A stretch of DNA of 33,351 bases from Treponema sp. (GTDB lineage: Bacteria; Spirochaetota; Spirochaetia; Treponematales; Treponemataceae), in contig NZ_JAILGZ010000050.1 of NCBI RefSeq assembly GCF_024696245.1, forward strand, positions 1-33,351, given 5' to 3'. The translations under genes were made by a program, and so were the position numbers. The notes under the pieces are model-generated. The model was given only the letters and a program-made list of their open reading frames with translations, was not told where the DNA came from and did no database searches. Positions 22,503-31,327 of the stretch are shown one piece after another (position 1 is the first letter of the stretch; the number at the start of each line of letters is the position of its first letter).

Positions 22503-24535
22503 AACTTGTATCTCCCTTAATATTTCTTTTCTCAATTTTACTGAGTCTGCCTGTATCAGGCTGCAGGGCTTCTGAAGGAGTCCTCCAGAAAAAGTACGGG
22601 GTAGACGCAGCTTATTTTGAAGGCCTCCGCTGTCTTAAAAACAAAAATTATTCTGATGCCTGCCGTTATTTTACCAATGCGGCTCAAGAGTGTTCTCCGG
22701 TTATTGCCCGCTGTGCTTTAAAAGAAAGGGCAGAACTTGAAGATGTTTCTGCAAGAATCAAAACCTATGAAGAAATCTACAGAAGATATAAAGATAAGAA
22801 ATCCCGCTGGGAATTGTGCGAACAGTACCTTAAATACCGGCAGCCTAAAAAGATTCTTGATCTGACTTACGGAATTAAATTTGAACCGGAATTTTCTGAT
22901 GACTTGTATTACAGATATGAGGCTCTTTCTCAGTGTCACGAAAAAATAGGCAGTCAGAGTTTAAACAGATGGCTGACAGAGTTTCCTTTTACAGAATTTC
23001 ATAAAATTTTTATAGAAGAACATGAACTTGAAGATGATGTTCTGCTTTTTAGAAAGAATGTTTATCAAAGAAAGTATTCCAAAGCCATAGATTATGTAGA
23101 AAAAGTTGCAGCAGATTATTCACTACCCCTTCTTTATTCAGAGATAGGAAAAACCCTCCTTTATGCTTCATCGGATTACAGGGCTTCTGCAAAAAAGCTG
23201 GAAGCTCTTCTTCCTGAGGTCTCTGATAATGACAGCAGTTTTTATTTATGTTTTTATATTGGTCGTCTTAATTCAAAAGCCGGTAATGTAAATGCTGCAA
23301 TTCAGTCTTTTATTAGTGCAATGAAGTTTGCTTCTGATAAGGCCAAATATGATAATGCCCTCTGGTATTTATTAAATGAATCCCTTAAGCTGCCTTATAC
23401 AGAAACCATTAACTTTATAGAATCTTATGCTCCTCAACTCCATGACCCTGCCTACTATGACGATTTTTTTGATACACTGTCTGCCAGTCTTCTTTCAAAT
23501 CAGCTCTGGTCTGAATATCTTAAGGTTACGGAAATAATTTCTTCTTTTGCATCAGAAGAAACTACTTCAAAATATTTTTATGTAAGCGGCAGACTCTTAG
23601 AAGAAGGTTATCTTTTTAAGCCTTTAGATGAAGCAAAAAATCTAAGCCAGGATTATTTTAAAAAAGCTGCTGCCTGCAGGACAAACCTTTATTACTTTTT
23701 ACTTGCCGGAGAAAAGGCAGGTATGAGTCAGGAAGAGATGGAAGAAGCCCTTTTTGATTTTGGCAGTAAAACTTCCATTAAAGTTAATAAGGATGCAGAA
23801 CGTCTTTTAGAAGGTTATGCAGATTATGGTTTTGCAGAATATATTTATGACGCCTGGAATAAGTATTCATCAGAAATTTCCATGGAATGTGCCTGCAAGA
23901 CAGCCCTCTTTTTAAAGCAGTGCGGCAGTAACGAAGAAAAGTTCTATCCCCAGAGTTTAAGGATAGCTTCCCGCAAGTTTAATTATCCAGACAGTAAGTT
24001 AAACCGTCAGATGCTGGAACTTGCTTTTCCCCGGGATTATACGGAAGATGTAGAAAAATGCTGCAGTGATTTTAATCAGAATGAATATCTTCTTTACGCC
24101 CTTATCAGAAGTGAAAGCTTTTTTGATTCTGCAATACAGAGTCATGCAGGGGCAACCGGCCTTACCCAGTTAATGGATTCAACTGCAGGAGATGTGGCAA
24201 GAAAACTTAAGGTAAAGGAATATGACCTTACTGACAGTGCCACAAATATTCGCTTTGGTTCCTTCTATCTTGAAGAACTTATTCACAGAATTGAAGAAAG
24301 TGAACTCAGGGCTTTATTTTCTTACAATGCAGGAATTACCAATGTCCGCAAATGGATAAAAACTGCGACCATTCTTTTTAAAAGAAAAGACTTCTCCAAT
24401 GACCTTTTCCTTGAAGCCCTGCCTTTTACAGAAACAAGGGAATACGGAAGAAAACTTCTAAGTGCATCCTGTATGTACGCCAGCCTTTATTATGGAAAAA
24501 CTTTCTCTCAGGTTATTCGCCAAATGATGAAATAA
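22499..24535 (+). CDS. Lipoprotein soluble-type lytic transglycosylase (Slt)
   Basis: The protein has 678 residues. A signal peptide ending in PVSGC suggests lipid attachment at Cys22. A long alpha-helical region (about 30-510) with TPR-like helical repeats resembles the Slt70 superhelix. The C-terminal SLT domain (about 525-660) has LIRSESFFD with catalytic E539, then SHAGATGLTQLMDSTA, and later ALFSYNAGITNVRKW. The enzyme cuts the MurNAc-GlcNAc bond of peptidoglycan and forms a 1,6-anhydro end, acting in the periplasm. It starts inside the stop codon of the LysM gene, so the two act as a pair on the wall. Gene start and length fit the family. Confidence 0.92.
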   Translation: MKLVSPLIFLFSILLSLPVSGCRASEGVLQKKYGVDAAYFEGLRCLKNKNYSDACRYFTNAAQECSPVIARCALKERAELEDVSARIKTYEEIYRRYKDKKSRWELCEQYLKYRQPKKILDLTYGIKFEPEFSDDLYYRYEALSQCHEKIGSQSLNRWLTEFPFTEFHKIFIEEHELEDDVLLFRKNVYQRKYSKAIDYVEKVAADYSLPLLYSEIGKTLLYASSDYRASAKKLEALLPEVSDNDSSFYLCFYIGRLNSKAGNVNAAIQSFISAMKFASDKAKYDNALWYLLNESLKLPYTETINFIESYAPQLHDPAYYDDFFDTLSASLLSNQLWSEYLKVTEIISSFASEETTSKYFYVSGRLLEEGYLFKPLDEAKNLSQDYFKKAAACRTNLYYFLLAGEKAGMSQEEMEEALFDFGSKTSIKVNKDAERLLEGYADYGFAEYIYDAWNKYSSEISMECACKTALFLKQCGSNEEKFYPQSLRIASRKFNYPDSKLNRQMLELAFPRDYTEDVEKCCSDFNQNEYLLYALIRSESFFDSAIQSHAGATGLTQLMDSTAGDVARKLKVKEYDLTDSATNIRFGSFYLEELIHRIEESELRALFSYNAGITNVRKWIKTATILFKRKDFSNDLFLEALPFTETREYGRKLLSASCMYASLYYGKTFSQVIRQMMK

Positions 24536-24579
24536 GTGTATACTTTGCATACAATTTATCACTTATTTAAGAGGTTGGT

Positions 24580-26307
24580 ATGAAAGATCCATTAATGAAT
24601 GTTCTTCCGGAATTCATGCATTTTTCAGAGCTGGGACCTCAGGTTGCAATTATATTAGGGCTTATGCTTTTTTTTGGAACTTGTGGAGGTCATCTTTTTC
24701 AGAAGCTAAAAATTCCCCAGGTTGTTGGTTATTTTATAGTAGGAATTATTATCGGAGATTCTGGTTTTCAGCTTATCCGTCCGGAAATCGTAAGCCTTCT
24801 TAATCCTATTAGTATTATTGCTCTTGCCTTTATCGGTTTTCTTGTTGGTGGAGAACTTAAGACTGATGTTATAAAAAAGATGGGAAAACAGTTTGTAAGT
24901 GTTCTTCTTTTTGAATCCCTTGTACCAGCAGTTTTTGTAGCACTTCTTACAGGATTTGCGTGTTATTTCTTTACCCGTGATGTTCAGCTTTCATTCTGTT
25001 TTGGTATTCTTTTAGGTGCCATCTGTTCTTCTACAGCACCGGAAGCTACTACAAATGTTCTTCAGGAATACAGAAGCCGTGGTCCTTTAACTACAATGAT
25101 TTACGGTCTGGTTGCCATGGATGATGCAGTAGCCCTTATTCTTTTTGCAATCTGTTCTACTGTAGCAGCTCCTATTCTTGGTGGTCATGCAGTTTCTTTT
25201 GGCAGACAGATGCTTAATGTTGCCTACAATGTTTTTGGTTCAATTGCCTTTGGTCTTTTATTAGGCTGGGTACTTACCTTTATCATTAAAAAGCTTATGC
25301 ACGAAGAAGGCCGCGTACTTTCTTTTGCCCTTGGACTTCTTCTTTTGTGTACAGGTGTATGTGACAGAATCGGCCTTAGCAATATTCTTGCAGCCATGAG
25401 TATCGGTTTTTACATTGCTAACTTTTCAGAAAAAAATGTACGTCCTGTATTTGAATTCACAAATAAGTTCACACCACCTATTTATGTCTTGTTCTTTGTT
25501 GTAGTTGGTGCCAAACTGAATATATGGGAAATGAAACCCCTTCTTATTGTACTTGCCCTTCTTTATATTGTAGGAAGAACTTTTGGTAAGGCTATAGGTT
25601 CCTGGTTTGGTGCTTACATAACTAAGGCTCCACTTACAGTACAGAATTACATGAAATACTGTCTTTTAAGTCAGGCAGGTGTTGCCATTGGTCTTTCACT
25701 TACAGCCGGCAACTACTTTAAGGACACAATCGGAGACAGTATCCTTCTTATCGTAACAGCTACAACTTTTGTTGCAGAACTTATCGGACCTGTTTTTGTT
25801 AAGTACGGTATTACTAAGGCAGAAGAGGCCGGCATGAATGTTACGGAAGACGACATTATTAAACGCAGCCGTGTTTCTGATGTTGAATGGGGTAGTGAAA
25901 AGGCCTGTGACCCTAAGAGCAATGCAATTGTAAATGATAATGAACTTATCCGTGATGTACTTACAAAATTTGAAAAACATCATTATCAGTCATTTGTAGT
26001 AAAGTCGTCCCTTGATGATACTCTTGAAGGAATCATTACCCTTGAGCATCTTAAGGAAACCCTTTTAATTGGAGAAATGGCAGAAACCCTTCTTGCCGTT
26101 GATATTATGGACATTCCGGTTTGTACTTGTAGTGCTGATACAACACTCCCGGAACTGTATGATATGTTCTCGGACAATGATACAGAAGCAATTCCAGTTG
26201 TAGACAAAGATGGAAAAGCTTTAGGTGTGCTTGAAAAATTTGCTGCAGACCATTACATTCATACACGTATTCTAGAAATAAACCGTAAGCTTGAGAGCTT
26301 GGGTTAA
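24580..26307 (+). CDS. CPA2-type cation:proton antiporter with C-terminal CBS pair
   Basis: The protein has 575 residues. About twelve membrane spans (20-405) have the CPA2/KefB-like pattern. The segment GLVAMDDAVALI carries D181/D182, matching the ion-binding Asp pair of electrogenic antiporters. PQVVGYFIVGIIIGDSG and FIGFLVGGELKTD are also typical. The soluble C-terminus (about 430-575) contains two CBS motifs (around 433-495 and 496-560) that in other proteins bind adenine nucleotides and gate transport. It probably exchanges Na+ or K+ for H+ with regulation by cell energy state (inferred). RBS AAGAGG lies five bases before the ATG. A downstream NifU-like gene follows after 21 bases. Confidence 0.87.
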   Translation: MKDPLMNVLPEFMHFSELGPQVAIILGLMLFFGTCGGHLFQKLKIPQVVGYFIVGIIIGDSGFQLIRPEIVSLLNPISIIALAFIGFLVGGELKTDVIKKMGKQFVSVLLFESLVPAVFVALLTGFACYFFTRDVQLSFCFGILLGAICSSTAPEATTNVLQEYRSRGPLTTMIYGLVAMDDAVALILFAICSTVAAPILGGHAVSFGRQMLNVAYNVFGSIAFGLLLGWVLTFIIKKLMHEEGRVLSFALGLLLLCTGVCDRIGLSNILAAMSIGFYIANFSEKNVRPVFEFTNKFTPPIYVLFFVVVGAKLNIWEMKPLLIVLALLYIVGRTFGKAIGSWFGAYITKAPLTVQNYMKYCLLSQAGVAIGLSLTAGNYFKDTIGDSILLIVTATTFVAELIGPVFVKYGITKAEEAGMNVTEDDIIKRSRVSDVEWGSEKACDPKSNAIVNDNELIRDVLTKFEKHHYQSFVVKSSLDDTLEGIITLEHLKETLLIGEMAETLLAVDIMDIPVCTCSADTTLPELYDMFSDNDTEAIPVVDKDGKALGVLEKFAADHYIHTRILEINRKLESLG

Positions 26308-26328
26308 TAAAAACAATGGAGGCATGAT

Positions 26329-26568
26329 ATGGCAGATGAAGCTTTAGTTTCAAAAGTAAAAGAGACCCTGGAAGCATTTAGACCCCAGCTTCGTGCAGAT
26401 GGCGGAGACATGGAGTTCATTAGTATTGATTCAGACAATAAAGTCCATCTTCGTCTTACCGGAGCATGCGGCGATTGTCCAATGGCAATGATGACACTTA
26501 AAATGGGCGTAGAACGCTACTTAAAGGAAACTTGTCCTGAAGTTACAGAAGTTGTTCAGGATGAATAA
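26329..26568 (+). CDS. NifU C-terminal-domain protein (Fe-S scaffold/carrier)
   Basis: The protein has 79 residues, essentially a single NifU-like domain. LRADGGDMEF (21-30) and TGACGDCPMAMMTLKMGVE contain the CxxC pair C47/C50 that binds a [4Fe-4S] cluster between two subunits. Proteins of this type carry clusters to apoproteins. GGAGG lies six bases from the ATG. It is placed between the antiporter and slyD with short gaps, so it is probably cotranscribed. Local clients include Nth in this window, but no direct link can be shown. Confidence 0.93.
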   Translation: MADEALVSKVKETLEAFRPQLRADGGDMEFISIDSDNKVHLRLTGACGDCPMAMMTLKMGVERYLKETCPEVTEVVQDE

Positions 26569-26577
26569 GGAATAATA

Positions 26578-27141
26578 ATGCAGATTACAAAGAATAAATT
26601 CGTACAGATTCATTACACACTTAAAGATGATGCAGGAGATCTTATTGATACTTCAGTAGAAAAGGAACCTCTCTGCTACATTCACGGTAATAACTATCTC
26701 CTTCCTAAACTGGAAGAAGAACTTGAAGGAAAAAATCCTGGTGATAAATTTACAGCTGTTCTTGAAGCTGCAGATGGTTATGGTGAACGTGATGAAAAAA
26801 TGATTGCAAAAGTACCAAGGGAAAACTTTGATACTTCAACTCCTATAGAAGTAGGAATGCAGTTTCAGGCAGATACTCCTTACGGTCCACAGATTGTAAA
26901 GGTAACAGAAGTAAATGATACAACAGTTACTGTAGATGCAAATCACGAACTTGCCGGTGTAAGACTGCACTTTGATGTAGAAGTAATCGATGTAAGGGAA
27001 GCTACAGAAGATGAACTTGCTTCACTTTCACAGGGCTGCGGTTGCGGCGGTGGCTGTGGAGGCGGATGCGGCGGAGACTGTGGCGGCGACTGCAGCTGTG
27101 ACGGTGGTTGCGGCGGCGGATGCGGTGGTTGTGCCGGCTGA
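26578..27141 (+). CDS. slyD: SlyD-like FKBP peptidyl-prolyl isomerase with Cys/Gly metal-binding tail
   Basis: The protein has 187 residues. The FKBP part (1-70 and 125-140) has VQIHYTLKDDAGDLIDTS and LPKLEEELEGKNPGDKF. The insert-in-flap chaperone domain spans about 71-125, and the SlyD hallmark DANHELAG is at 120-127. The enzyme catalyses proline cis/trans isomerisation and chaperones unfolded chains. The C-terminal 34 residues are almost pure Gly and Cys (ten Cys), with Asp and no His. E. coli SlyD has a His-rich tail that binds nickel, so this tail should prefer thiophilic metals (inferred). AAGGA precedes the ATG. The stop codon is two bases from the stop of the convergent aroK. Confidence 0.92.
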   Translation: MQITKNKFVQIHYTLKDDAGDLIDTSVEKEPLCYIHGNNYLLPKLEEELEGKNPGDKFTAVLEAADGYGERDEKMIAKVPRENFDTSTPIEVGMQFQADTPYGPQIVKVTEVNDTTVTVDANHELAGVRLHFDVEVIDVREATEDELASLSQGCGCGGGCGGGCGGDCGGDCSCDGGCGGGCGGCAG

Positions 27142-27143
27142 TC

Positions 27144-27707
27144 CTAAATAACTGCGATGATTTGGTCAGTGTTTACGTTTTTAGGAGCGTCCTTCATTAT
27201 GACCTTTTCATCTGCAATTGATTCGTAAATACTGATTCTTTCTACATAAAAATCATGAAAGATAGTCCTTGCTTCCTCAATGGAGCAGGGATTTTTTTTT
27301 GCAATATAGGCTGGAAGATTTTCTGGTTTGCCGTCTTTTCCTTTTTTAGCTTCACGCATAATTCTGTCGGCAGCAGTTTTTTCCGGAGTACAGAGGAAGA
27401 TAAATTTTCCAAGGGGATGAAGAATATCCAGGGCCTTTTTGTTGTTGCAGATTCCTCCACCGGTGGCAATTACAGCATCCTGTTTTTTTTCTGCAAGAAG
27501 GTCTGCAAGTTTTTTACAGGCATCAGCTTCTGCTTCCTTAAAGCCCTCTTCTCCTTTTGAAGTATAGATTTCTCTTGGAGACATTTTATTGTATTCACTT
27601 ATAAGGTCGTCTATATCATAAAAGGGCAGGCTGAGTTTCTGACTAAGAAGTTTTCCCTGAGCGCTTTTTCCGCAGTGCTTTATACCCATAAGAATAATTG
27701 ATTCCAT
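27144..27707 (-). CDS. aroK: Shikimate kinase
   Basis: The protein has 187 residues from the ATG at 27707. It phosphorylates shikimate with ATP on the route to chorismate and aromatic amino acids. The P-loop MGIKHCGKS (7-15), FYDIDD for shikimate/Mg, GEEGFKEAE (the GExxFRxxE block) and ATGGGIC are all present, and an Arg-containing lid follows. Two ATGs lie six bases apart (27713 and 27707). GAGG directly touches the first but is six bases from the second, so the second is preferred. It is 15 bases downstream of the RsmI-like gene, probably in one operon. Confidence 0.9.
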   Translation of the reverse strand: MESIILMGIKHCGKSAQGKLLSQKLSLPFYDIDDLISEYNKMSPREIYTSKGEEGFKEAEADACKKLADLLAEKKQDAVIATGGGICNNKKALDILHPLGKFIFLCTPEKTAADRIMREAKKGKDGKPENLPAYIAKKNPCSIEEARTIFHDFYVERISIYESIADEKVIMKDAPKNVNTDQIIAVI

Positions 27708-27728
27708 TTGCATCCTCTTTTTTTTAAC

Positions 27729-28469
27729 TTATCTGTAGATTAAAAATATAGCCGGTATTTTGTTTATATCCGGAGCTCCTTCTTTTTTCCATTCAGCAAT
27801 AGTTTTTGTGTGAATGTATTCAGAAGGAGTTGTAATTCCGCAGGCAATGCAAAGCCTTGTATCAGGTCTGCAGCTCTGGAGAATTGTTTCAAACATCTTT
27901 ATGTTTCTGTAAGGAGCTTCTATAAAAAGCTGGGTCTGTTTTTCTTTAGCAGCCCTTACTTCCAGCTGACGGATTTTCTGAGCCCTCTCTGCAGGTTTAA
28001 CAGGAAGGTAGCCGTTAAAGGCAAAACTCTGACCGTTAAAGCCGCTTGCCATTACAGCCATAATCATGGAAGAAGGTCCCACCAGGGGAATTACATCTAT
28101 GTTTTTTTTCTGTGCCATTTCTACAACAGCAGCCCCTGGATCTGCAACAGCCGGACAGCCTGCATCAGAAATGACTCCCATAGGTCTTTTATGTTTAATG
28201 AGGGGGTCAAGGTAGTGGGAGATTGTCTTTAAATCCGTATGTTCATTTAATTCTGTAAAATTAAAATCTTCTATAGGAAGGTTTTTGTCATTTTGTGCAA
28301 GGAATCTTCTGGCAGCCTTTGTACTTTCTACGATATAGTCTTTGATTCCCCTTATAATTTCTGTATTGTAGGAAGGCAGTACCTTGTCTAAAGGAGTGTC
28401 TCCAAGGGTAACCGGAATAAGATAAAGGGCAGCTTTTATTTTGCCTGCTGTATTTTTTTCTTCTGACAT
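27729..28469 (-). CDS. RsmI-like tetrapyrrole-methylase-fold SAM methyltransferase
   Basis: The protein has 246 residues. ALYLIPVTLGDTP at the N-terminus, YIVES.KAARRFL, SDAGCPAVADPG (101-112) and VGPSSMIMA (130-138) match the RsmI family. RsmI 2'-O-methylates C1402 of 16S rRNA. This protein is shorter than typical RsmI (about 280), belongs to the short-form branch and may have a different target. No Shine-Dalgarno is visible before the ATG at 28469. It is divergent from the thioredoxin reductase operon. Confidence 0.8.
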   Translation of the reverse strand: MSEEKNTAGKIKAALYLIPVTLGDTPLDKVLPSYNTEIIRGIKDYIVESTKAARRFLAQNDKNLPIEDFNFTELNEHTDLKTISHYLDPLIKHKRPMGVISDAGCPAVADPGAAVVEMAQKKNIDVIPLVGPSSMIMAVMASGFNGQSFAFNGYLPVKPAERAQKIRQLEVRAAKEKQTQLFIEAPYRNIKMFETILQSCRPDTRLCIACGITTPSEYIHTKTIAEWKKEGAPDINKIPAIFLIYR

Positions 28470-28556
28470 ATGGATTTTAGTGTACCATAAATCAATTTAA
28501 AATGTACAATGAATAAGCAGGAACTTGTATCCGTAAAAAAAAATAATGTAAAACTA

Positions 28557-28600
28557 TTGACAAATGATTGTATACAATCTATTATTTAATTGTACACAAT
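28557..28600 (+). promoter_or_regulatory. Promoter with two palindromic operator sites, trx operon
   Basis: TTGACA (28557-28562) and TATTAT (28580-28585) are 17 bases apart. The spacer holds the perfect palindrome GATTGTATACAATC (28566-28579). A second site, ATTGTACACAAT (28589-28600), follows. The two centres are 22 bases apart, about two helix turns. A half-site (ATGTACAAT) lies near 28502. The arrangement suggests cooperative repression by a dimeric regulator; its identity is unknown. AAGGAG at 28611-28616 is the ribosome-binding site. Confidence 0.75.
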
Positions 28601-28622
28601 CAGTTTTAAGAAGGAGTAAACA

Positions 28623-29495
28623 ATGGAAGACGTTCAGAATCAGATTTATGACGTAGCAGTTATTGGTACAGGTCCCGGCGGAATATCAGCAGCCATTACC
28701 TTAACAGTCCGCAATAAGAATGTTCTTTTACTGGGAACTGCTTCTTTAAGCGATAAAATAAGTAAGGCTCATGGTGTCCGCAATTATCCCGGACTTCCGG
28801 AGATTACTGGAGAAGACTTTCAGAAAAAAATGCTGGAGCATCTGAAGGTTCTTGGTATAAAGATTACGGAAGATCAGGTTACCGCCTGTTATTCCATGGG
28901 AGAATCCTTTAGCCTTACCTGCCGTTCCGGAAAAAATTATTCAGCAAAGTCTGTTATAATTGCCAGCGGTGTAAACTTTGGTAAAGCATACGAAGGAGAA
29001 GAAGCTTTCCTTGGAAGGGGAGTAAGTTACTGTGCAACCTGTGACGCAGCCCTTTATAAAGGTAAAAAAGTTGCCGTAATAGGTCAGACAGAAAAAGAAG
29101 AAAGCGAAGCAGCTTTTCTTGCAGAAACTTGTGCAGAGGTTTATTACATCCCTCTTTACAAAAAGGAATCTTTTGGCTTTAATGCAGAAAATATAAAGGT
29201 AATTGAAGACTCTGTTCTTTCAATTAAGGGTGGTCTTAAAGTTCAGTCCCTCCTTCTTAAGAATCAGGAGATTGAAGTTGACGGTGTATTTATTCTTCGT
29301 GACAGTGTTAAACCTTCCCAGCTTATTCCGGGAATTGCACTGGACGGAAATCACATAGCAGTAGACCGTCATTTTAAGACAAATATTGCAGGCTGCTTTG
29401 CATGTGGAGATATTACTGGTACTCCATATCAGTATATTAAAGCTGCAGGTGAAGGAAACGTTGCGGCACTTAGTGCTGTTGAATATCTTAAATAA
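28623..29495 (+). CDS. Thioredoxin reductase-like flavoprotein with degenerate NAD(P)H site
   Basis: The protein has 290 residues, about 20 shorter than usual TrxB. FAD-binding GTGPGG (15-20), the redox pair CATC (C137, C140) and the second FAD block CGDITGTPYQYIKAAGEG (261-278) are intact. The NADPH site is not. Where TrxB has GGGxSAxEEA, this protein has VIGQTEKEESEAAFLA (152-167), and the phosphate-binding HRRxxxR is replaced by IPLYKKES. It may therefore use another electron donor, as in the ferredoxin-dependent flavin thioredoxin reductases of anaerobes (inferred). It is followed by thioredoxin after 16 bases, so TrxA is the probable partner. Confidence 0.88.
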   Translation: MEDVQNQIYDVAVIGTGPGGISAAITLTVRNKNVLLLGTASLSDKISKAHGVRNYPGLPEITGEDFQKKMLEHLKVLGIKITEDQVTACYSMGESFSLTCRSGKNYSAKSVIIASGVNFGKAYEGEEAFLGRGVSYCATCDAALYKGKKVAVIGQTEKEESEAAFLAETCAEVYYIPLYKKESFGFNAENIKVIEDSVLSIKGGLKVQSLLLKNQEIEVDGVFILRDSVKPSQLIPGIALDGNHIAVDRHFKTNIAGCFACGDITGTPYQYIKAAGEGNVAALSAVEYLK

Positions 29496-29511
29496 AAACA
29501 AGGAGTTACTT

Positions 29512-29817
29512 ATGGTAAAACAGATTTCAGAATCAGAATTTGATGAAGCAGTAAAAAGCGGTGTAAGCGTTGTAGATTTTTCTGCAACATGGTGTGGTCC
29601 ATGCCAGATGCTTGGCCCTGTTTTAGAAAAGGTTTCAGAAAAACATGCCGGCAGCATTAACTTCTATAAGGTTGATGTAGACGAAGCTCCAAATCTTTGC
29701 CAGAAACTTGGAATCATGAGTGTTCCTGCCGTTTATCTTTTTAAGGATGGTGTACAGACAGCAACAAATATCGGCTTTGTACCTGAAGCACAGCTGGATG
29801 CATTTGTCAGCCAGTAA
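29512..29817 (+). CDS. trxA: Thioredoxin
   Basis: The protein has 101 residues, with the active site WCGPC (around 27-31) after VVDFSATWC. SVPAVYLFKDG carries the cis-Pro loop. It reduces protein disulfides in the cytoplasm and is re-reduced by the adjacent flavoprotein. The ATG at 29512 lies six bases after AAGGAG. A longer open frame from 29386 exists but begins inside the reductase gene and has no ribosome-binding site. Confidence 0.97.
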   Translation: MVKQISESEFDEAVKSGVSVVDFSATWCGPCQMLGPVLEKVSEKHAGSINFYKVDVDEAPNLCQKLGIMSVPAVYLFKDGVQTATNIGFVPEAQLDAFVSQ

Positions 29818-29835
29818 GTCTGTTTTTTAGTTCCT

Positions 29836-29871
29836 GCTGCAGGAGGTGTTTACTTTCTGCAGCTTTTTTTT
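29836..29871 (+). terminator. Rho-independent terminator of the trx operon
   Basis: The stem GCTGCAG (29836-29842) pairs with CTGCAGC (29857-29863), with a 14-nt loop, followed by eight T. Confidence 0.85.
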
Positions 29872-29876
29872 GTTTA

Positions 29877-29926
29877 AAATAAAAACGCCCCTTAAAGTGA
29901 ATACATATCAATCCGCTTTAAGGGGC
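29877..29926 (-). terminator. Rho-independent terminator of ackA
   Basis: A perfect 11-bp stem, GCCCCTTAAAG (29887-29897) with CTTTAAGGGGC (29916-29926), is followed on the minus strand by GTTTTTATTTT. It lies 37 bases after the ackA stop. Confidence 0.88.
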
Positions 29927-29962
29927 ATATCTTTTGGCTTAATTCAGCTTATTTTGTTAAGC

Positions 29963-31306
29963 TTATTTACCAATAATGTCACGGGCAAGGATTTTAGCAA
30001 TGTTAGGTCTCTTAACCAGGTCTCCCTTAAGTCCTTCTTCACGAGCCTTGTTTACATAGTCAGCTGACTGGAAGCTGTACTTAAAGTTTGTATGTACATC
30101 GTAAGTTCCCTTCATAAGAGCGTAAGCATCTTCTGTCATTACAAGCTCTTCATCTGTAGGAATTACAAAAATCTTTGTCTTTGAATCATCAGCGTGAATG
30201 TAAGTTTCTGCGTTACCAGTGAATGACCATTCGTTGCGCTGTGCATCAATTTTAATACCGTAGTTTTCAAGACCAGAGCAGGCCTTCATACGTGTAATAG
30301 GTCCTCTTTCTCCAACACCTGCTGTCCATACGATAGCATCAACATGACCAAGTTCAGCCATAAATGCACCGATGTACTTCTTAATGCGGAGGGCTTCCAT
30401 TTCTATAGAAAGCTGACAGAGTTTGTCTCCCTTGGCTGCATCAATTTCAATATCACGGCGGTCAGAATATTTTCCTGTAATACCAAGACATCCACACTTC
30501 TTGTTAAGTGCCTTGTCCATTTCGTCAGCAGACATTCCTGTTTTGCGCATGATGTAGAAAGGAAGGGCAGGGTCAAGGTCACCGGAACGTGTACCCATTA
30601 CAAGACCTTCAAGAGGAGTAATACCCATTGTTGTATCGTAACATACACCGTTCTTAACGGCACACATAGAAGAACCGTTACCAATGTGGCAGATGATGAG
30701 GTTGCAGTCTTTAGGATCTTTTCCAAGAAGAACGGCTGCACGTTTTGCTGTATAAAGGAAGCTTGTTCCGTGGAAACCATAGCGGCGTGCTGCATATTTT
30801 TCGTACCATTCACGTGGAATAGCATACTGGAAAGTTTCTTCTGGCATTGTCTGGTGCCATGCTGTATCCATAATTGCTGAGTGAGGAACATTTGGCATTA
30901 CTTTCTGAGCTGCTTCAATACCCATAATGTTTGCAGGCATATGAAGTGGTCCAAGGTCTACTACTTCCCTGAATCCGTCGAGAACTTCTGGAGTAATAAG
31001 AACTGACTTTGTAAACTTTTCTCCACCATGAAGAACACGATGACCTACAGCTCCGATTTCATCCATTGATTTGATAACGCCAACTTCTGGATCTGTAATT
31101 TCTTTTATGATAAGTTCGATTGCTTCTTTGTGGGTAGGACAAGGGCTTTCAATTTCTGTTTTCTTTCCCTTAGCTTTGTGTGTGATGCATGAACCTTCAA
31201 TACCAATGCGTTCAACAACACCATTTGCCATAACTTCCTTGTTGTCCCAGTCATAAACCTGGTACTTTGCAGATGATGAACCGCAGTTCAGTGTTAAAAT
31301 AACCAT
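29963..31306 (-). CDS. ackA: Acetate kinase
   Basis: The protein has 447 residues. It converts acetyl phosphate and ADP to acetate and ATP, the last step of acetate fermentation. Motifs include [15 protein letters not shown] at the N-terminus, [24 protein letters not shown] and GTRSGDLDP, followed by WTAGVGERG. About 45 residues after the usual ending ([12 protein letters not shown]) form a C-terminal extension rich in charged residues. AGAGG precedes the ATG by five bases. No phosphate acetyltransferase gene is in the window. The adjacent upstream gene encodes an HTH-fused acyl-adenylating enzyme, separated by a palindrome. Confidence 0.97.
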   Translation of the reverse strand: MVILTLNCGSSSAKYQVYDWDNKEVMANGVVERIGIEGSCITHKAKGKKTEIESPCPTHKEAIELIIKEITDPEVGVIKSMDEIGAVGHRVLHGGEKFTKSVLITPEVLDGFREVVDLGPLHMPANIMGIEAAQKVMPNVPHSAIMDTAWHQTMPEETFQYAIPREWYEKYAARRYGFHGTSFLYTAKRAAVLLGKDPKDCNLIICHIGNGSSMCAVKNGVCYDTTMGITPLEGLVMGTRSGDLDPALPFYIMRKTGMSADEMDKALNKKCGCLGITGKYSDRRDIEIDAAKGDKLCQLSIEMEALRIKKYIGAFMAELGHVDAIVWTAGVGERGPITRMKACSGLENYGIKIDAQRNEWSFTGNAETYIHADDSKTKIFVIPTDEELVMTEDAYALMKGTYDVHTNFKYSFQSADYVNKAREEGLKGDLVKRPNIAKILARDIIGK

Positions 31307-31327
31307 AATTACCTCTAATGTGTTTGT

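Noticed and set aside
27001-27141. GC-rich GGC/TGC repeat as a possible foreign insertion
   Set aside because: It is in frame and forms the metal-binding tail of SlyD. Composition is explained by Gly/Cys codons.
29386-29511. N-terminal extension of thioredoxin from 29386
   Set aside because: It would lie inside the reductase gene in another frame, and AAGGAG fits the ATG at 29512 exactly.
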